Part shown: positions 1-8,099 of the stretch, piece after piece
Position numbering within the stretch: position 1 is the first letter of the stretch
Layout of the letters: each line of letters opens with the position of its first letter
Assembly (NCBI RefSeq): GCF_004364335.1
Contig: NZ_SOCR01000003.1
Location: 1 to 64,000 of the forward strand
Length of the DNA: 64,000 bases
Direction of reading: 5' to 3'
Origin: Pseudomonas graminis
GTDB lineage: Bacteria > Pseudomonadota > Gammaproteobacteria > Pseudomonadales > Pseudomonadaceae
The notes under the pieces: model-generated
What the model saw: only the letters and a program-made list of their open reading frames with translations
What the model was told of the DNA's origin: nothing
The model's database searches: none
Program-made: the position numbers and the translations under genes

Positions 1-70
1 ATAGGTTGGGTGTGTAAGCGCTGTGAGGCGTTGAGCTAACCAATACTAATTGCCCGTGAGGCTTGACCAT
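1..70 (+). rRNA. 23S rRNA, 3' end (partial)
   Basis: The first 70 bases match the conserved 3' terminus of bacterial 23S rRNA: the GTGTGTAAGCG segment, then GTTGAGCTAACC, TACTAAT and CCGTGAGGCTTGACC. The window therefore opens inside an rRNA operon whose 16S and most of 23S lie upstream. The 3' boundary is set by analogy with E. coli and may be off by a few bases. The spacer to 5S (about 71-213) carries no tRNA. Confidence 0.93.
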
Positions 71-213
71 ATAACACCCAAGCAATCTGCAGAAAATTGG
101 CAGGTTGCGGTGTGTGAAGACGCATGAAGACGAAAGTTTGCGAACACACAAATGACACCTTGATCACATACCCGATTTGCTGAAGCGTTCGAGAGAACGA
201 GTCAGTACCCGAA

Positions 214-333
214 TTTCTTGACGACCATAGAGCATTGGAACCACCTGATCCCATCCCGAACTCAGCAGTGAAACGATGCATCGCCGATGGTAGTGTGGGG
301 TTTCCCCATGTGAGAGTAGGTCATCGTCAAGAT
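214..333 (+). rRNA. rrf: 5S rRNA
   Basis: This is a Pseudomonas-type 5S rRNA of about 120 nt. The terminal helix is visible as TCTTGACGA (216-224) pairing with TCGTCAAGA (324-332). The core contains the family segments CCTGATCCCATCCCGAACTC and GATGGTAGTGTGGGG. It follows 23S after a spacer of about 140 bases and is followed by a hairpin terminator. Exact ends are inferred from the helix. Confidence 0.93.
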
Positions 334-341
334 TAAATTCC

Positions 342-379
342 AAAACCCCATCTGCGAAAGCAGATGGGGTTTTGTTTTT
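342..379 (+). terminator. rRNA operon terminator
   Basis: A perfect stem AAAACCCCATCTG / CAGATGGGGTTTT with a short loop is followed by a T-rich tail. It sits 9 bases after 5S, so it is the intrinsic terminator of the rrn operon. Confidence 0.88.
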
Positions 380-451
380 GCGTGCGAAAAAGTCTTGAAC
401 CTGCCAACAGCCCGCTGCCAACTATAGTGAGCCACCAATCAGCGCCCACAA

Positions 452-480
452 AAAAGCCCCGCATCACTGCAGGGCTTTCT
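452..480 (-). terminator. Terminator of the mks operon
   Basis: Read on the minus strand, an AAAGCCC...GGGCTTT hairpin ends in six T residues just after the mksB stop codon. It terminates the leftward condensin operon, which faces the rightward rRNA operon. Confidence 0.75.
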
Positions 481-497
481 ACTACCAAGCGCACTGC

Positions 498-3332
498 TTA
501 CTCGCTAAGCGTTTCAACTGCTTGGGTCGCTTTTACCGGAGCGGCCTCATCACGACGCTGAATGTACTTCCAGTCCGCCTCGTCGATATAGATCCCCGCA
601 GGCCCACTGCCGCCTTCCAGGTCAATGGCCACATGTGCCGACACTTGAGGCTTAACGCTCGCCAGAATCGGTACAAAACCCAACTGCAGGCTAGTTTCCA
701 GCAACGCTGCCTGGTTCCTTTCATCAATGTCAGCGGCTTCGTCGAGGTAGTAGGGCAGACGAATCCGTCCGGCCTGCTCGCGATCCATAAGGTGCAGCAA
801 GAGATACATGTTGGTCAGGGCCTTGATGGTCATGGTCGTCCCGTTGGAGGCCGCCCCATCGATGTCGGTGTGGATAACCGGCTGGCTGTTGACCTTGGTG
901 ATCTCGAACGCAAGTTCGAACAGGTCTTTTAGACCGAGCTGGTTGTGATTAGCCGCCACCAGGCGTGCCAGATACTCCTTGGCTTCCTCGTTCTTGTTGT
1001 CCTGCTCGGAGCTCTGGCTCAGATCGAACACCGACAGTGTCTCGCCCTCTTCGTACTGACCGGCGCTGTGGATGATCTGGTCGATGTGCTTAAGCGCTTC
1101 CTTGTTCGGCGCGAGCACAATGCGGAAGCTTTCCAGGTTGGAAACCTGCCGGCGGTTGATCTCACGGTTAAACAATGCCAGTTGGTGCTCAAGGCTGTCG
1201 TAGTCGCTGCGGATGTTGCGTAGCGTCCGCGCGATGTCGGTCACGGCCGCACGCCGCGCTTTGCCCAAGGTAAGCGCTTCATCAGTGCGGTGAGCATAAG
1301 CGTTGATCAGCAACTGCAGACGCCGCTCCATGTCGTCTTCGCTGTCGAACTTCGCAACGCCTTTCAGGCGAACCTGTGCGTACAGTGCTTCGATCTGACC
1401 ATCGCAGCGCAGCAGACCCTGCCAACTGTCCTGATAATCATTGAGCAGCGGCAGCAAGTTTTCCAGCGAGTCATCAACCGGCTCCATGAACGGCGTACCA
1501 AAGGGCAGGTCGGTCGGGAGCAACTGACGACGACGCAGTGCGTCATCCAGCGTGCGTTGCTTGGATTCGAGATCGCCGATCTGACGACCGACCAGCTGTA
1601 GCTTGGCTGACAGCTGTTGAACGCGCTCGGTAAAAGCATCACTGGAGCGTTTGAGCTCGTCTTGCGCTGCTTCCATCTGGGCCAACTGTTCAAGCTTCTC
1701 GCCCTCTTCAGCGCTCAATGTCTGAGCGCGGCGGAAGTCTTCGAGCGCCTTCTGAGCATCCAGTACCTGCTGGTACAAAGCCTCGGTCTGGGTTTTGCTG
1801 GCCGCACGGTCGGCCGCGACGGCTTGTTGAGTCTTCAGTTGCTTGAGCTCCTTCTCCAGGCGCTCTTTCTGATCGCGCAGCGCGGCGCGATCGGCCAGCG
1901 CTTGCAGGGCTGGGGGCTCGATGTTCGACAGATTGACAGTCAGGCCGGGCACTTCGAAGCGCTCGCCCTTGAAACCATCGAGAATCGCTTCGAGCGACTT
2001 CACCCACGCATCGCCATCATCCAGCGCGATGCCTTGCTCACCCAGTGGCAAACTGAACAGCGCGCTGTTAAACAGGCGCATCAGACGTTCTACATCAGGC
2101 TGCGAGAATTCTTCACGGAGGCGGGCATAGCTGTTGTTGTCCGCATGATCGAGCTGTTGTTTCACTGACTTCAGACGTTTTTCCAGATCGCGCAGCCGCT
2201 CATCCAGATCCTCGGCGCTGAACTGACGCGACTGCGCGAGAGCACCGGCCAGTTCATCGTGAGCGTCTTTTGCAGCCAGTAACTGTTGTTCCAGGACTTT
2301 AACGTCGTCGACCAGCGCAAAGCGGTTCTTCAGGACTGCCAGCTCGCCGATCCAGCGCTGGATGTTGCTGATCTCACGCTCCAGGCGCATCAATTCTTGA
2401 GTGCCGCCACGCTGGTCGCTCTGCAGCGAATCCTGTTCGTTACGGTAGTGCTCGCTCTGAATGACCAGCTCTTCTTTGCGCGCATTGGAATAGTCCTGCC
2501 ATGTGCCCAGCAACGAGTCGAGCAATGGCGACAGGCGATGCAGCTTGCCGCGCAGGATGTCGCGCTGTTTCACGCCATTGGCCAACGCTTCGACCAGCGG
2601 GCCTGCAAGCACCAGAGCGTTGTAGTCCTGCTCCATGCGTCGTACGTCGCGGAACGCTTCTTCGCATGCTGCTATGTAATCGACGCTGCCGGAACGCAGG
2701 CTGTGCTCAAAGGCGTCGAGAAACAGCTGCTTCAATTTGGCAGCGGTGATCTCGCGCATGTGCAGCAAGTTGATGAACAGCGCGCGGAAGGTCTTCAGGC
2801 TCTGTTCACTGGTCGAGCGCAGAGGAATCAGCGTCAGGTCCAGCGGAATCGAAGTATGACCACCGACCAGCAAACGACGCAGTTCATCAGGCTTGAGCTC
2901 GTAGGCTTTCAGGCCCTGGCTTTCCAGGTTGGCAAACAGCTCCTTCTGGCGCAGGCAGGTGTCGTCCTTCTGGTAGTGAGCCAGGTCCAGCTTGCCGGCA
3001 TAGGCAAAAAACTGGTGACCGAAACCGCCGCCCGGGCCACGGCCGACCACGCCGATGACGTGCGGGCCGTGGGGCAGGGAGACTTCGACGAGGATGTAGC
3101 TGGTGTCGGAAGCGAAGTAGAAGCGTCGCGACTGGTCAAGGCTGTATTTGCCGAAGCTCATGTCCGACATGCGCGCCAGAATCGGGAACTGCAAAGCGTT
3201 GATCGACGCGCTCTTGCCCAGGTTGTTCGCGCCGTAGACCGACAGCGGATGCTCCAGTGGAAACAGCCCCAGGCTGTAACCGGCTGTGTTCAGCAGCGCA
3301 AAGCGGCGTATGCCGTAGCGTTCCTGGCTCAT
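498..3332 (-). CDS. mksB: MksB, SMC-like ATPase of the MksBEF condensin
   Basis: This 944-residue protein is the SMC-like motor subunit of the MksBEF condensin, which compacts and segregates the chromosome. The Walker A motif GANNLGKS is at residues 34-41. Long Gln/Glu/Leu-rich coiled coils fill roughly residues 270-740. A Walker B motif (YYLDEAADID) lies near 860, followed by a D-loop-like segment. The start overlaps the mksE stop by 4 bases (ATGA), which indicates translational coupling. It is the last gene of a three-gene operon and is followed by a terminator. The anti-plasmid (Wadjet) versions of this complex carry a fourth gene, mksG/jetD; none is present here, which points to the housekeeping type. 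The family assignment is strong; activity is inferred from the motifs. Confidence 0.93.
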   Translation of the reverse strand: MSQERYGIRRFALLNTAGYSLGLFPLEHPLSVYGANNLGKSASINALQFPILARMSDMSFGKYSLDQSRRFYFASDTSYILVEVSLPHGPHVIGVVGRGPGGGFGHQFFAYAGKLDLAHYQKDDTCLRQKELFANLESQGLKAYELKPDELRRLLVGGHTSIPLDLTLIPLRSTSEQSLKTFRALFINLLHMREITAAKLKQLFLDAFEHSLRSGSVDYIAACEEAFRDVRRMEQDYNALVLAGPLVEALANGVKQRDILRGKLHRLSPLLDSLLGTWQDYSNARKEELVIQSEHYRNEQDSLQSDQRGGTQELMRLEREISNIQRWIGELAVLKNRFALVDDVKVLEQQLLAAKDAHDELAGALAQSRQFSAEDLDERLRDLEKRLKSVKQQLDHADNNSYARLREEFSQPDVERLMRLFNSALFSLPLGEQGIALDDGDAWVKSLEAILDGFKGERFEVPGLTVNLSNIEPPALQALADRAALRDQKERLEKELKQLKTQQAVAADRAASKTQTEALYQQVLDAQKALEDFRRAQTLSAEEGEKLEQLAQMEAAQDELKRSSDAFTERVQQLSAKLQLVGRQIGDLESKQRTLDDALRRRQLLPTDLPFGTPFMEPVDDSLENLLPLLNDYQDSWQGLLRCDGQIEALYAQVRLKGVAKFDSEDDMERRLQLLINAYAHRTDEALTLGKARRAAVTDIARTLRNIRSDYDSLEHQLALFNREINRRQVSNLESFRIVLAPNKEALKHIDQIIHSAGQYEEGETLSVFDLSQSSEQDNKNEEAKEYLARLVAANHNQLGLKDLFELAFEITKVNSQPVIHTDIDGAASNGTTMTIKALTNMYLLLHLMDREQAGRIRLPYYLDEAADIDERNQAALLETSLQLGFVPILASVKPQVSAHVAIDLEGGSGPAGIYIDEADWKYIQRRDEAAPVKATQAVETLSE

Positions 3333-4036
3333 GCGTCATGCTCCTGTTCTTCAGCGATCGCCCGGGCTAGCGCTTGCTCTTCGGTTTCTGCGGATTCATC
3401 GAATTCGGTAAGGTCCAGCGGGTCGTCGGTTTCCAGCAGTCGCTCGTCGCTGTCGTCGTCGATCAGTACCGGGGCCGGCAATGGCAGGGCGCTATGCAGG
3501 CTGGCCGCCAGATCACGGTCTTGCTGTACGGACAGGCAGACGTCAAGGAAGCGATGCATGGGCGGCAGGAAGCGATAGATGCCGACTTCCTCGGCGGCGA
3601 ACCCCAGCTGGGTCATGCGGCGCATGATTTTTTCTTCCAGCTCTTCCTGGGTCTGGACTTCAGCTTGCAGGAACAGATCGCGGTACTTTTCCAGCAGCGA
3701 GGGCAATTCGTCACGGCCCAGGCTGCCGCCATCGAGCACGGCGACAGGGTCGCGGCCCTGGTCGGCCAAGTGCTCGACGAGGATGAACGTGAACAGCGCC
3801 AGACGTTGTGCTGTCTTGTTGACCTGCGCGGCTGCGAGATCAGGCACGAAGTAGTAGAAGCCACGGGTGTCGCAGACCAGCTCATAGCCCAATGCTTTGA
3901 ACAGACCGCGGTACTGGTCCTGCAGATTGGACAGTTGTGCGTACAGCTCGGGGTCGCGGCGGCTGACGTGGTAGCCCTTGAACAGCTCGCGGAAGATCGG
4001 CGCCAGCTGGGTCATTTCGGATAGATCAAGATGCAT
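3329..4036 (-). CDS. mksE: MksE, accessory subunit of MksBEF condensin
   Basis: This 235-residue protein is the small winged-helix-type subunit that joins the kleisin MksF and regulates the MksB ATPase. The N-terminal half (residues 1-170) is the conserved MksE domain. The C-terminal 60 residues are very acidic (runs of Asp/Glu such as DDDSDE). It overlaps mksF at its 5' end by 11 bases and mksB at its 3' end by 4 bases. A GAGGGC ribosome-binding site precedes the chosen ATG. Assignment rests on length, operon position and the condensin partners on both sides. Confidence 0.9.
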   Translation of the reverse strand: MHLDLSEMTQLAPIFRELFKGYHVSRRDPELYAQLSNLQDQYRGLFKALGYELVCDTRGFYYFVPDLAAAQVNKTAQRLALFTFILVEHLADQGRDPVAVLDGGSLGRDELPSLLEKYRDLFLQAEVQTQEELEEKIMRRMTQLGFAAEEVGIYRFLPPMHRFLDVCLSVQQDRDLAASLHSALPLPAPVLIDDDSDERLLETDDPLDLTEFDESAETEEQALARAIAEEQEHDA

Positions 4037-5348
4037 GGGCGGTGCCCTCGGAATTCTCTGGGGTGGCGTCTTTGCTCGAGAGCAGGGCGAAGGAGCGCAG
4101 GCTGACGCGGTGCTCCTGGGTCAGGTATTCGCGGCGCTCAAGACGCTCGCGCTTGAAGCGTTTGTCCCGCGACAGGCGGGAAAACCAGTACAGCAATTCG
4201 TCGGTCGCGCCGGTGGGCTCCTGTTCCAAAAGCCAGACCATCAGATCCGGCATCGGCAGGGCGTCTTCGCAACGCTCGACCATCTCTCTGACCGTACGTG
4301 GCGCGCGAGGCGGCTCGCCCTTGCGAGTGACATTGGCCTTGGGGAAGCGCGCGGGCTTGGGCTCGAAACGCGCCAGTGCATACACGTAGGCTTCAACCTG
4401 ATTGGCACTGCCGAGAAACGTGCTTTGCGGACGAGTGAACATCGGCATCGCCGCTTGTGGCACGGCGTCGAGGCCTCTTCGACGGATCGCCGACAACGCG
4501 AGTGCAGCGCCGCGGGTCACGGCATTGTGGCGACGGGCCTCCTCGCGCAGCGGCAGCAGCAGCTCGCGGGCATGACGCAAGGTCAGTTGCGCGCTGGTCT
4601 GCATTTCGAGGATGCGCGCGTGGGTGCGCAGGAGCATGTCGTCGTCGACCAGATGGCCGAGACGTTGCTGATCGGTGAGCATGCGCAGCAGCACATTCTC
4701 TACCTTGCGTACGCCCTGTTCGAAAGCGCCATCGGCGTTCACCAGCTGGATCATCGGCTCGACGTATTCATCCCAGGTCGCCAGTACTTCCGCGTAACGC
4801 TGACGCAGCGGAATCTGTCGATCACTGGTCTTGGCGCGTTCGGCCACGGCCACCAGTGCCTGCTCGTCATTGGCGAGCTTCTTCAGGACGTCGCGCACGC
4901 GCATATCCAGCAGGCGCAGTTGCCGCGCCAGGTCATTGGCGTCGCGGGCGTCGAAGGCTTCCTGTATGTAGCCGGCCAGCCGTTCGAGGTGGCGCAGGTA
5001 CGCTTCGATTTCCAGGCACAGGCCCAGCCGATGCTCGCGGCGCAGGTAAGACAGGAAATCATGGATCTGCGCGTTCAGCTCGAAACGGTTCGGACTTTTC
5101 GCCACTGGCACCAGAATGTCGAGCCGAATCCAGACGTCCAGCAGAGTGGTGATGTCCTGGGGTGTGCTCTCCAGTTGCTGGGCCGCCAGCTGCAAGCGCA
5201 GTTCGCTGAGGCTCAAAGTGCCCTGGTCGAAGTGCTCGCAGAGTGGCTCGAGAAGCGCCCAGTGTTCGGCAAGGGCGCGCAGGACGCGCTTAGGTTCGAT
5301 CATTGGATGGTCGCTGACTGGCAAATAAAAGCGGCGATTGTACTGCAT
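4026..5348 (-). CDS. mksF: MksF, kleisin subunit of MksBEF condensin
   Basis: This 440-residue protein is the first gene of the mksF-mksE-mksB operon. It resembles the MukF-like kleisin: a helical, arginine-rich protein whose ends bridge the MksB heads and whose middle binds MksE. The N-terminal region (about residues 15-110) looks like a winged-helix dimerisation domain (RVLRALAEHWALLEPL). The central part is predicted helical and the C-terminus is polar. There is no enzymatic motif, as expected. The operon probably starts from a promoter in the gap to the divergent holD-like gene at 5448. The three-gene order is the one known from P. aeruginosa. Confidence 0.9.
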   Translation of the reverse strand: MQYNRRFYLPVSDHPMIEPKRVLRALAEHWALLEPLCEHFDQGTLSLSELRLQLAAQQLESTPQDITTLLDVWIRLDILVPVAKSPNRFELNAQIHDFLSYLRREHRLGLCLEIEAYLRHLERLAGYIQEAFDARDANDLARQLRLLDMRVRDVLKKLANDEQALVAVAERAKTSDRQIPLRQRYAEVLATWDEYVEPMIQLVNADGAFEQGVRKVENVLLRMLTDQQRLGHLVDDDMLLRTHARILEMQTSAQLTLRHARELLLPLREEARRHNAVTRGAALALSAIRRRGLDAVPQAAMPMFTRPQSTFLGSANQVEAYVYALARFEPKPARFPKANVTRKGEPPRAPRTVREMVERCEDALPMPDLMVWLLEQEPTGATDELLYWFSRLSRDKRFKRERLERREYLTQEHRVSLRSFALLSSKDATPENSEGTAHAS

Positions 5349-5447
5349 CGCCGGGCTCGTTTTTCACCCTCAGTCGATCAACAGCGGCGGGAAGCGGTGA
5401 AGGCCTGTAGAATCTCCCGCCTGACTTTATCCACAGGTAGCTGACCT

Positions 5448-6254
5448 TTGCTCAACGAGCCTCGTCGTCGCGCTTATCTGACCGCTATGCAGGTGGTCAG
5501 CTGGCTGCCGCGCACTGAATTGCCTTTCGCCGCGCCGTCGCGTCCCGAGCTGCTTGCGCCCGTGCCGCAGGTAGTGGATGCGCCCGCGCCGGTTATTCAG
5601 GCGGATGTGCCACGCGCGCCGGACCGCGAGTCGCCACCCGCCGCTCCCACGCCCGTTGCGCGTACAGTTGAGCGCCCGAAGATCGATATACCTCGCCCAT
5701 CCAGCGCGCCCAAGCCAAAGGCTGTGCAGGAAGAAGAGGCCGCACCGGCCGTGGTGAAAGCGCCGGTTGCGCCGCCGCCACGGTTTGCCTTGCAACTGCT
5801 GCGCGCCGGGAGTTGCCTATTGTTGGTGGAGCTTGTGACCGGCGAGCCGTTTCAGAGCCGCGACCCTTCCTATCTGTTGCTCAAAGACATGCTGCGTGCC
5901 GCTGGCCTGCCGGACAGCCCGCAGATTATCGGCGAGCCTGTCCGCTGGCCGCTGCTGGTGCGCGGGCAAATGGATCAAGGTCCGGAAGCGGCGAGGGATT
6001 TCGTGCAGGGTTTTCTGTACGCACGCGTCGAAGAACAACCTTGCACCTGTCTGTGGCTCATCGGACTTCCGGCGCTGCGGTTTGCGGCTGAAACTGACGC
6101 CGAATCCTACAATCTTGAGCTCCAGGTCGATGGCCTGGGGTTAGCCTGGGCGCTGCCGGGTCTGGAACTGTTGATGGACGAGCCGCAGCGTAAGGCCGAA
6201 GTATGGCGCTCCATGCGTCAGTTGATGGGCCGTTGGAAGATCGTAGATGAATGA
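5448..6254 (+). CDS. holD: Psi (HolD-like) subunit of DNA polymerase III, Pro-rich pseudomonad form
   Basis: This is a 268-residue protein in three parts. Residues 1-30 carry an RRxxYLxxMxVxxW pattern that resembles the chi-binding N-terminus of E. coli psi. Residues about 35-115 are a Pro/Ala-rich linker. The C-terminal part (115-268) ends in a pattern like PGLxxLxxxPxxKAxVWRxM, which resembles the end of E. coli HolD. The gene overlaps rimI by 8 bases, and holD-rimI is also the E. coli gene order. From memory, the gene at this position in P. aeruginosa was identified biochemically as the cryptic psi of the replicase. Automatic annotation often calls it a hypothetical or TonB-like protein because of the proline-rich stretch. 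Role: clamp-loader contact with chi and SSB. Confidence 0.72.
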   Translation: MLNEPRRRAYLTAMQVVSWLPRTELPFAAPSRPELLAPVPQVVDAPAPVIQADVPRAPDRESPPAAPTPVARTVERPKIDIPRPSSAPKPKAVQEEEAAPAVVKAPVAPPPRFALQLLRAGSCLLLVELVTGEPFQSRDPSYLLLKDMLRAAGLPDSPQIIGEPVRWPLLVRGQMDQGPEAARDFVQGFLYARVEEQPCTCLWLIGLPALRFAAETDAESYNLELQVDGLGLAWALPGLELLMDEPQRKAEVWRSMRQLMGRWKIVDE

Positions 6255-6699
6255 CGCAGTAACGTTTCGCCGCATGACTGAAGCTGATCTGGATGCCGTG
6301 CTGAAGATTGAGTACGCCGCATTCAGTCATCCCTGGACACGGGGCATTTTCATCGATGCGCTGAAGTCATACGAAGTGTGGCTGATGTTCGAAGGCACTC
6401 AGCAGGTGGGGCACGGTGTGATCAACGTGATCATCGATGAGGCGCACTTGCTTAACATCACCGTTAAACCGGAGAGTCAGGGCCGTGGCTTGGGGCTGAT
6501 GCTGCTGGAACAACTAATGAAGCGTGCCTACGAGATCAATGGCCGGGAATGTTTTCTCGAGCTGCGAGACAGCAACCGGTCAGCCTACCGTTTGTATGAG
6601 CGCTATGGTTTCAATGAAATAGGCCGACGTCGGGATTACTATCCGGCAGTGGGTGGGCGCGAAGACGCAATCGTCATGGCCTGCACGCTGTTCGAATAA
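6247..6699 (+). CDS. rimI: RimI, N-alpha-acetyltransferase of ribosomal protein S18
   Basis: This 150-residue GNAT-family enzyme transfers acetyl from acetyl-CoA to the N-terminal alanine of S18. The acetyl-CoA P-loop QGRGLG is at residues 78-83. The RimI-type end is visible as ELRDSNRSAYRLYERYGF (105-122) and RRDYYP (128-133). The length is typical for the family. It overlaps the upstream psi gene by 8 bases and is likely translationally coupled. A hairpin follows the stop. Confidence 0.92.
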   Translation: MNDAVTFRRMTEADLDAVLKIEYAAFSHPWTRGIFIDALKSYEVWLMFEGTQQVGHGVINVIIDEAHLLNITVKPESQGRGLGLMLLEQLMKRAYEINGRECFLELRDSNRSAYRLYERYGFNEIGRRRDYYPAVGGREDAIVMACTLFE

Positions 6700-6712
6700 T
6701 CCAGCCGGCATT

Positions 6713-6738
6713 GTGGGGCGAACCAGGTTCGCTCCCAC
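6713..6738. repeat. Single REP-like hairpin after rimI
   Basis: A short inverted repeat (GTGGG-GCGAACC / GGTTCGC-TCCCAC, one bulge) resembles a single Pseudomonas REP unit. It lies between the convergent rimI and acidic-protein genes and may also act as a weak bidirectional terminator. Confidence 0.6.
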
Positions 6739-6755
6739 GAAGCTGAAGCCGCTGG

Positions 6756-7169
6756 TCAGACGCCGGGCTTGCCATCCAGCGGATCAAGGATGGCCATTTC
6801 TTCCTCATCCAGACCATCACCCGCGCCGATATCATCCTCATCGACGACGCTCAGAGCCTGGTCAGCCGGGCCACCTTCGCCGGCTTCACGGGGCGAGCGC
6901 GCGCCGTCCTCCCGGATCAATGTTTCCGGGCTCATGTCGTCGTCGGTCGGGTTGTGATCGTCGGTCGATGCACCCGTCAGCCCGGCTTCACGTACGCGTT
7001 CATCAGGGATCAATGTGTCCAGCTCATCTTCAGGAATGATGTCGCCAATGCGCCCGCTCGGCTCATTGTTGTCGTTGAAGTTGAGCTCTTCCATAGATCC
7101 CATGCGGTCTTCGTTGTCATCGATGGGCTCAGGTTGAGTGGCATCGAAGGGACGGCGTGAATCGTTCAT
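6756..7169 (-). CDS. Acidic protein of unknown function
   Basis: This 137-residue protein is extremely rich in Asp and Glu, has almost no aromatic residues and no Cys or His catalytic motif. It looks intrinsically disordered, with repeated DDN/DED/EE segments, and has no signal peptide or membrane segment. The GAGG ribosome-binding site upstream of the ATG is convincing. It is convergent with rimI and divergent from the carbonic anhydrase gene. I recall homologues in Pseudomonas carrying unsupported labels such as serine kinase/phosphatase; no kinase or phosphatase motif is visible here, so the function is unknown. Confidence 0.8.
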   Translation of the reverse strand: MNDSRRPFDATQPEPIDDNEDRMGSMEELNFNDNNEPSGRIGDIIPEDELDTLIPDERVREAGLTGASTDDHNPTDDDMSPETLIREDGARSPREAGEGGPADQALSVVDEDDIGAGDGLDEEEMAILDPLDGKPGV

Positions 7170-7330
7170 GGCAAATCCTCAATAATGTCGGTCCTAATGG
7201 GTGGACCGGACGACATGGCGAAGATTCCATCTGCTTCCTGATTGGTCGTTGCCGATCGGTCGACCACCGCGCGTGACCTGAAGTGCCGAGCCCCAGTCAT
7301 AGCTGAGCATCATTTCCGAGGCATCAACGC

Positions 7331-7972
7331 ATGAACGAACTACAAGACTTGATCGACAACAACGAACGTTGGGCTGCCGCCATCAAGGAAGAAGACCCCG
7401 AGTTCTTTGCCAAGCTGGCGCGCCAGCAGACGCCGGAATTCCTCTGGATCGGTTGTTCAGACGCCCGTGTCCCCGCCAATGAAATCGTCGGCATGCTGCC
7501 GGGCGATCTGTTCGTGCACCGCAACGTGGCCAACGTCGTGCTGCACACCGATCTCAATTGCCTGTCGGTGATTCAGTACGCGGTCGACGTGCTGAAGGTC
7601 AAACACATCCTCGTCACCGATCACTACGGCTGTGGCGGCGTGCGCGCTTCGATGCAGGATCGACAGTTCGGCCTGATCGACGGCTGGCTGCGCACCATTC
7701 GCGACCTGTATTACGAAAACCGTGAGCTGCTGGCTAAGCTGCCAACTGAGGAAGAACAGGTCGACCGGTTGTGCGAGCTGAATGTGATTCAGCAGGTCGC
7801 CAACGTTGGCCACACCAGCATTGTGCAAAATGCCTGGCATCGCGGGCAGAAGTTGTCGGTACACGGCTGCATCTACGGCATCAAGGATGGACGCTGGAAG
7901 AGTCTGAACGCCACCATCAGCGGTCCGGAGCAATTGCCGCCACAGTATCGGCTGCGTCCGCTGGGCGAGTGA
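7331..7972 (+). CDS. can: Beta-class carbonic anhydrase
   Basis: This 213-residue enzyme interconverts CO2 and bicarbonate in the cytoplasm. The zinc ligands Cys42, His98 and Cys101 are present in the motifs GCSDARVP and HYGCGG, with Asp44 and Arg46 forming the catalytic dyad. FVHRNVAN (61-68) is also a family signature. Length and motifs match the E. coli Can (YadF) type. It is a single gene with its own leader and a REP pair behind it. The position between the psi/rimI pair and the variable segment is conserved in Pseudomonas as I recall it. Confidence 0.95.
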   Translation: MNELQDLIDNNERWAAAIKEEDPEFFAKLARQQTPEFLWIGCSDARVPANEIVGMLPGDLFVHRNVANVVLHTDLNCLSVIQYAVDVLKVKHILVTDHYGCGGVRASMQDRQFGLIDGWLRTIRDLYYENRELLAKLPTEEEQVDRLCELNVIQQVANVGHTSIVQNAWHRGQKLSVHGCIYGIKDGRWKSLNATISGPEQLPPQYRLRPLGE

Positions 7973-7999
7973 TCGGGTAGGGCAAGCGTCCATCAAATT

Positions 8000-8086
8000 G
8001 TAGGAGCGCGCTTGCCCGCGAATGCATTCTTCCAGATATCACAGCGGCATCTGGCAAAGCGTGTTCGCGGGCAAGCGCGCTCCTAC
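8000..8086. repeat. REP pair with 23-bp perfect arms
   Basis: The outer arms GTAGGAGCGCGCTTGCCCGC (8000 onward) and their complement ending at 8086 match over 23 bases without mismatch, separated by 41 bases. This is the Pseudomonas REP arrangement (head-to-head palindromic units). It lies between the convergent carbonic anhydrase and secreted-protein genes. No REP-associated transposase is in the window. Confidence 0.88.
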
Positions 8087-8099
8087 ACAGGCCGAGGCC

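Noticed and set aside
2286..3578. 430-codon frame on the plus strand opposite mksB and mksE
   Set aside because: It is the antisense of two well-supported condensin genes, has no ribosome-binding site and reads as repetitive Gln/Ala/Val-rich sequence typical of GC-rich shadow frames.
3978..5444. 488-codon frame on the plus strand opposite mksF
   Set aside because: Antisense to the kleisin gene, low-complexity and without family resemblance.
8000..8086. Palindromic repeat considered as CRISPR
   Set aside because: Only one pair, inverted, without regularly spaced spacers; fits a REP pair.
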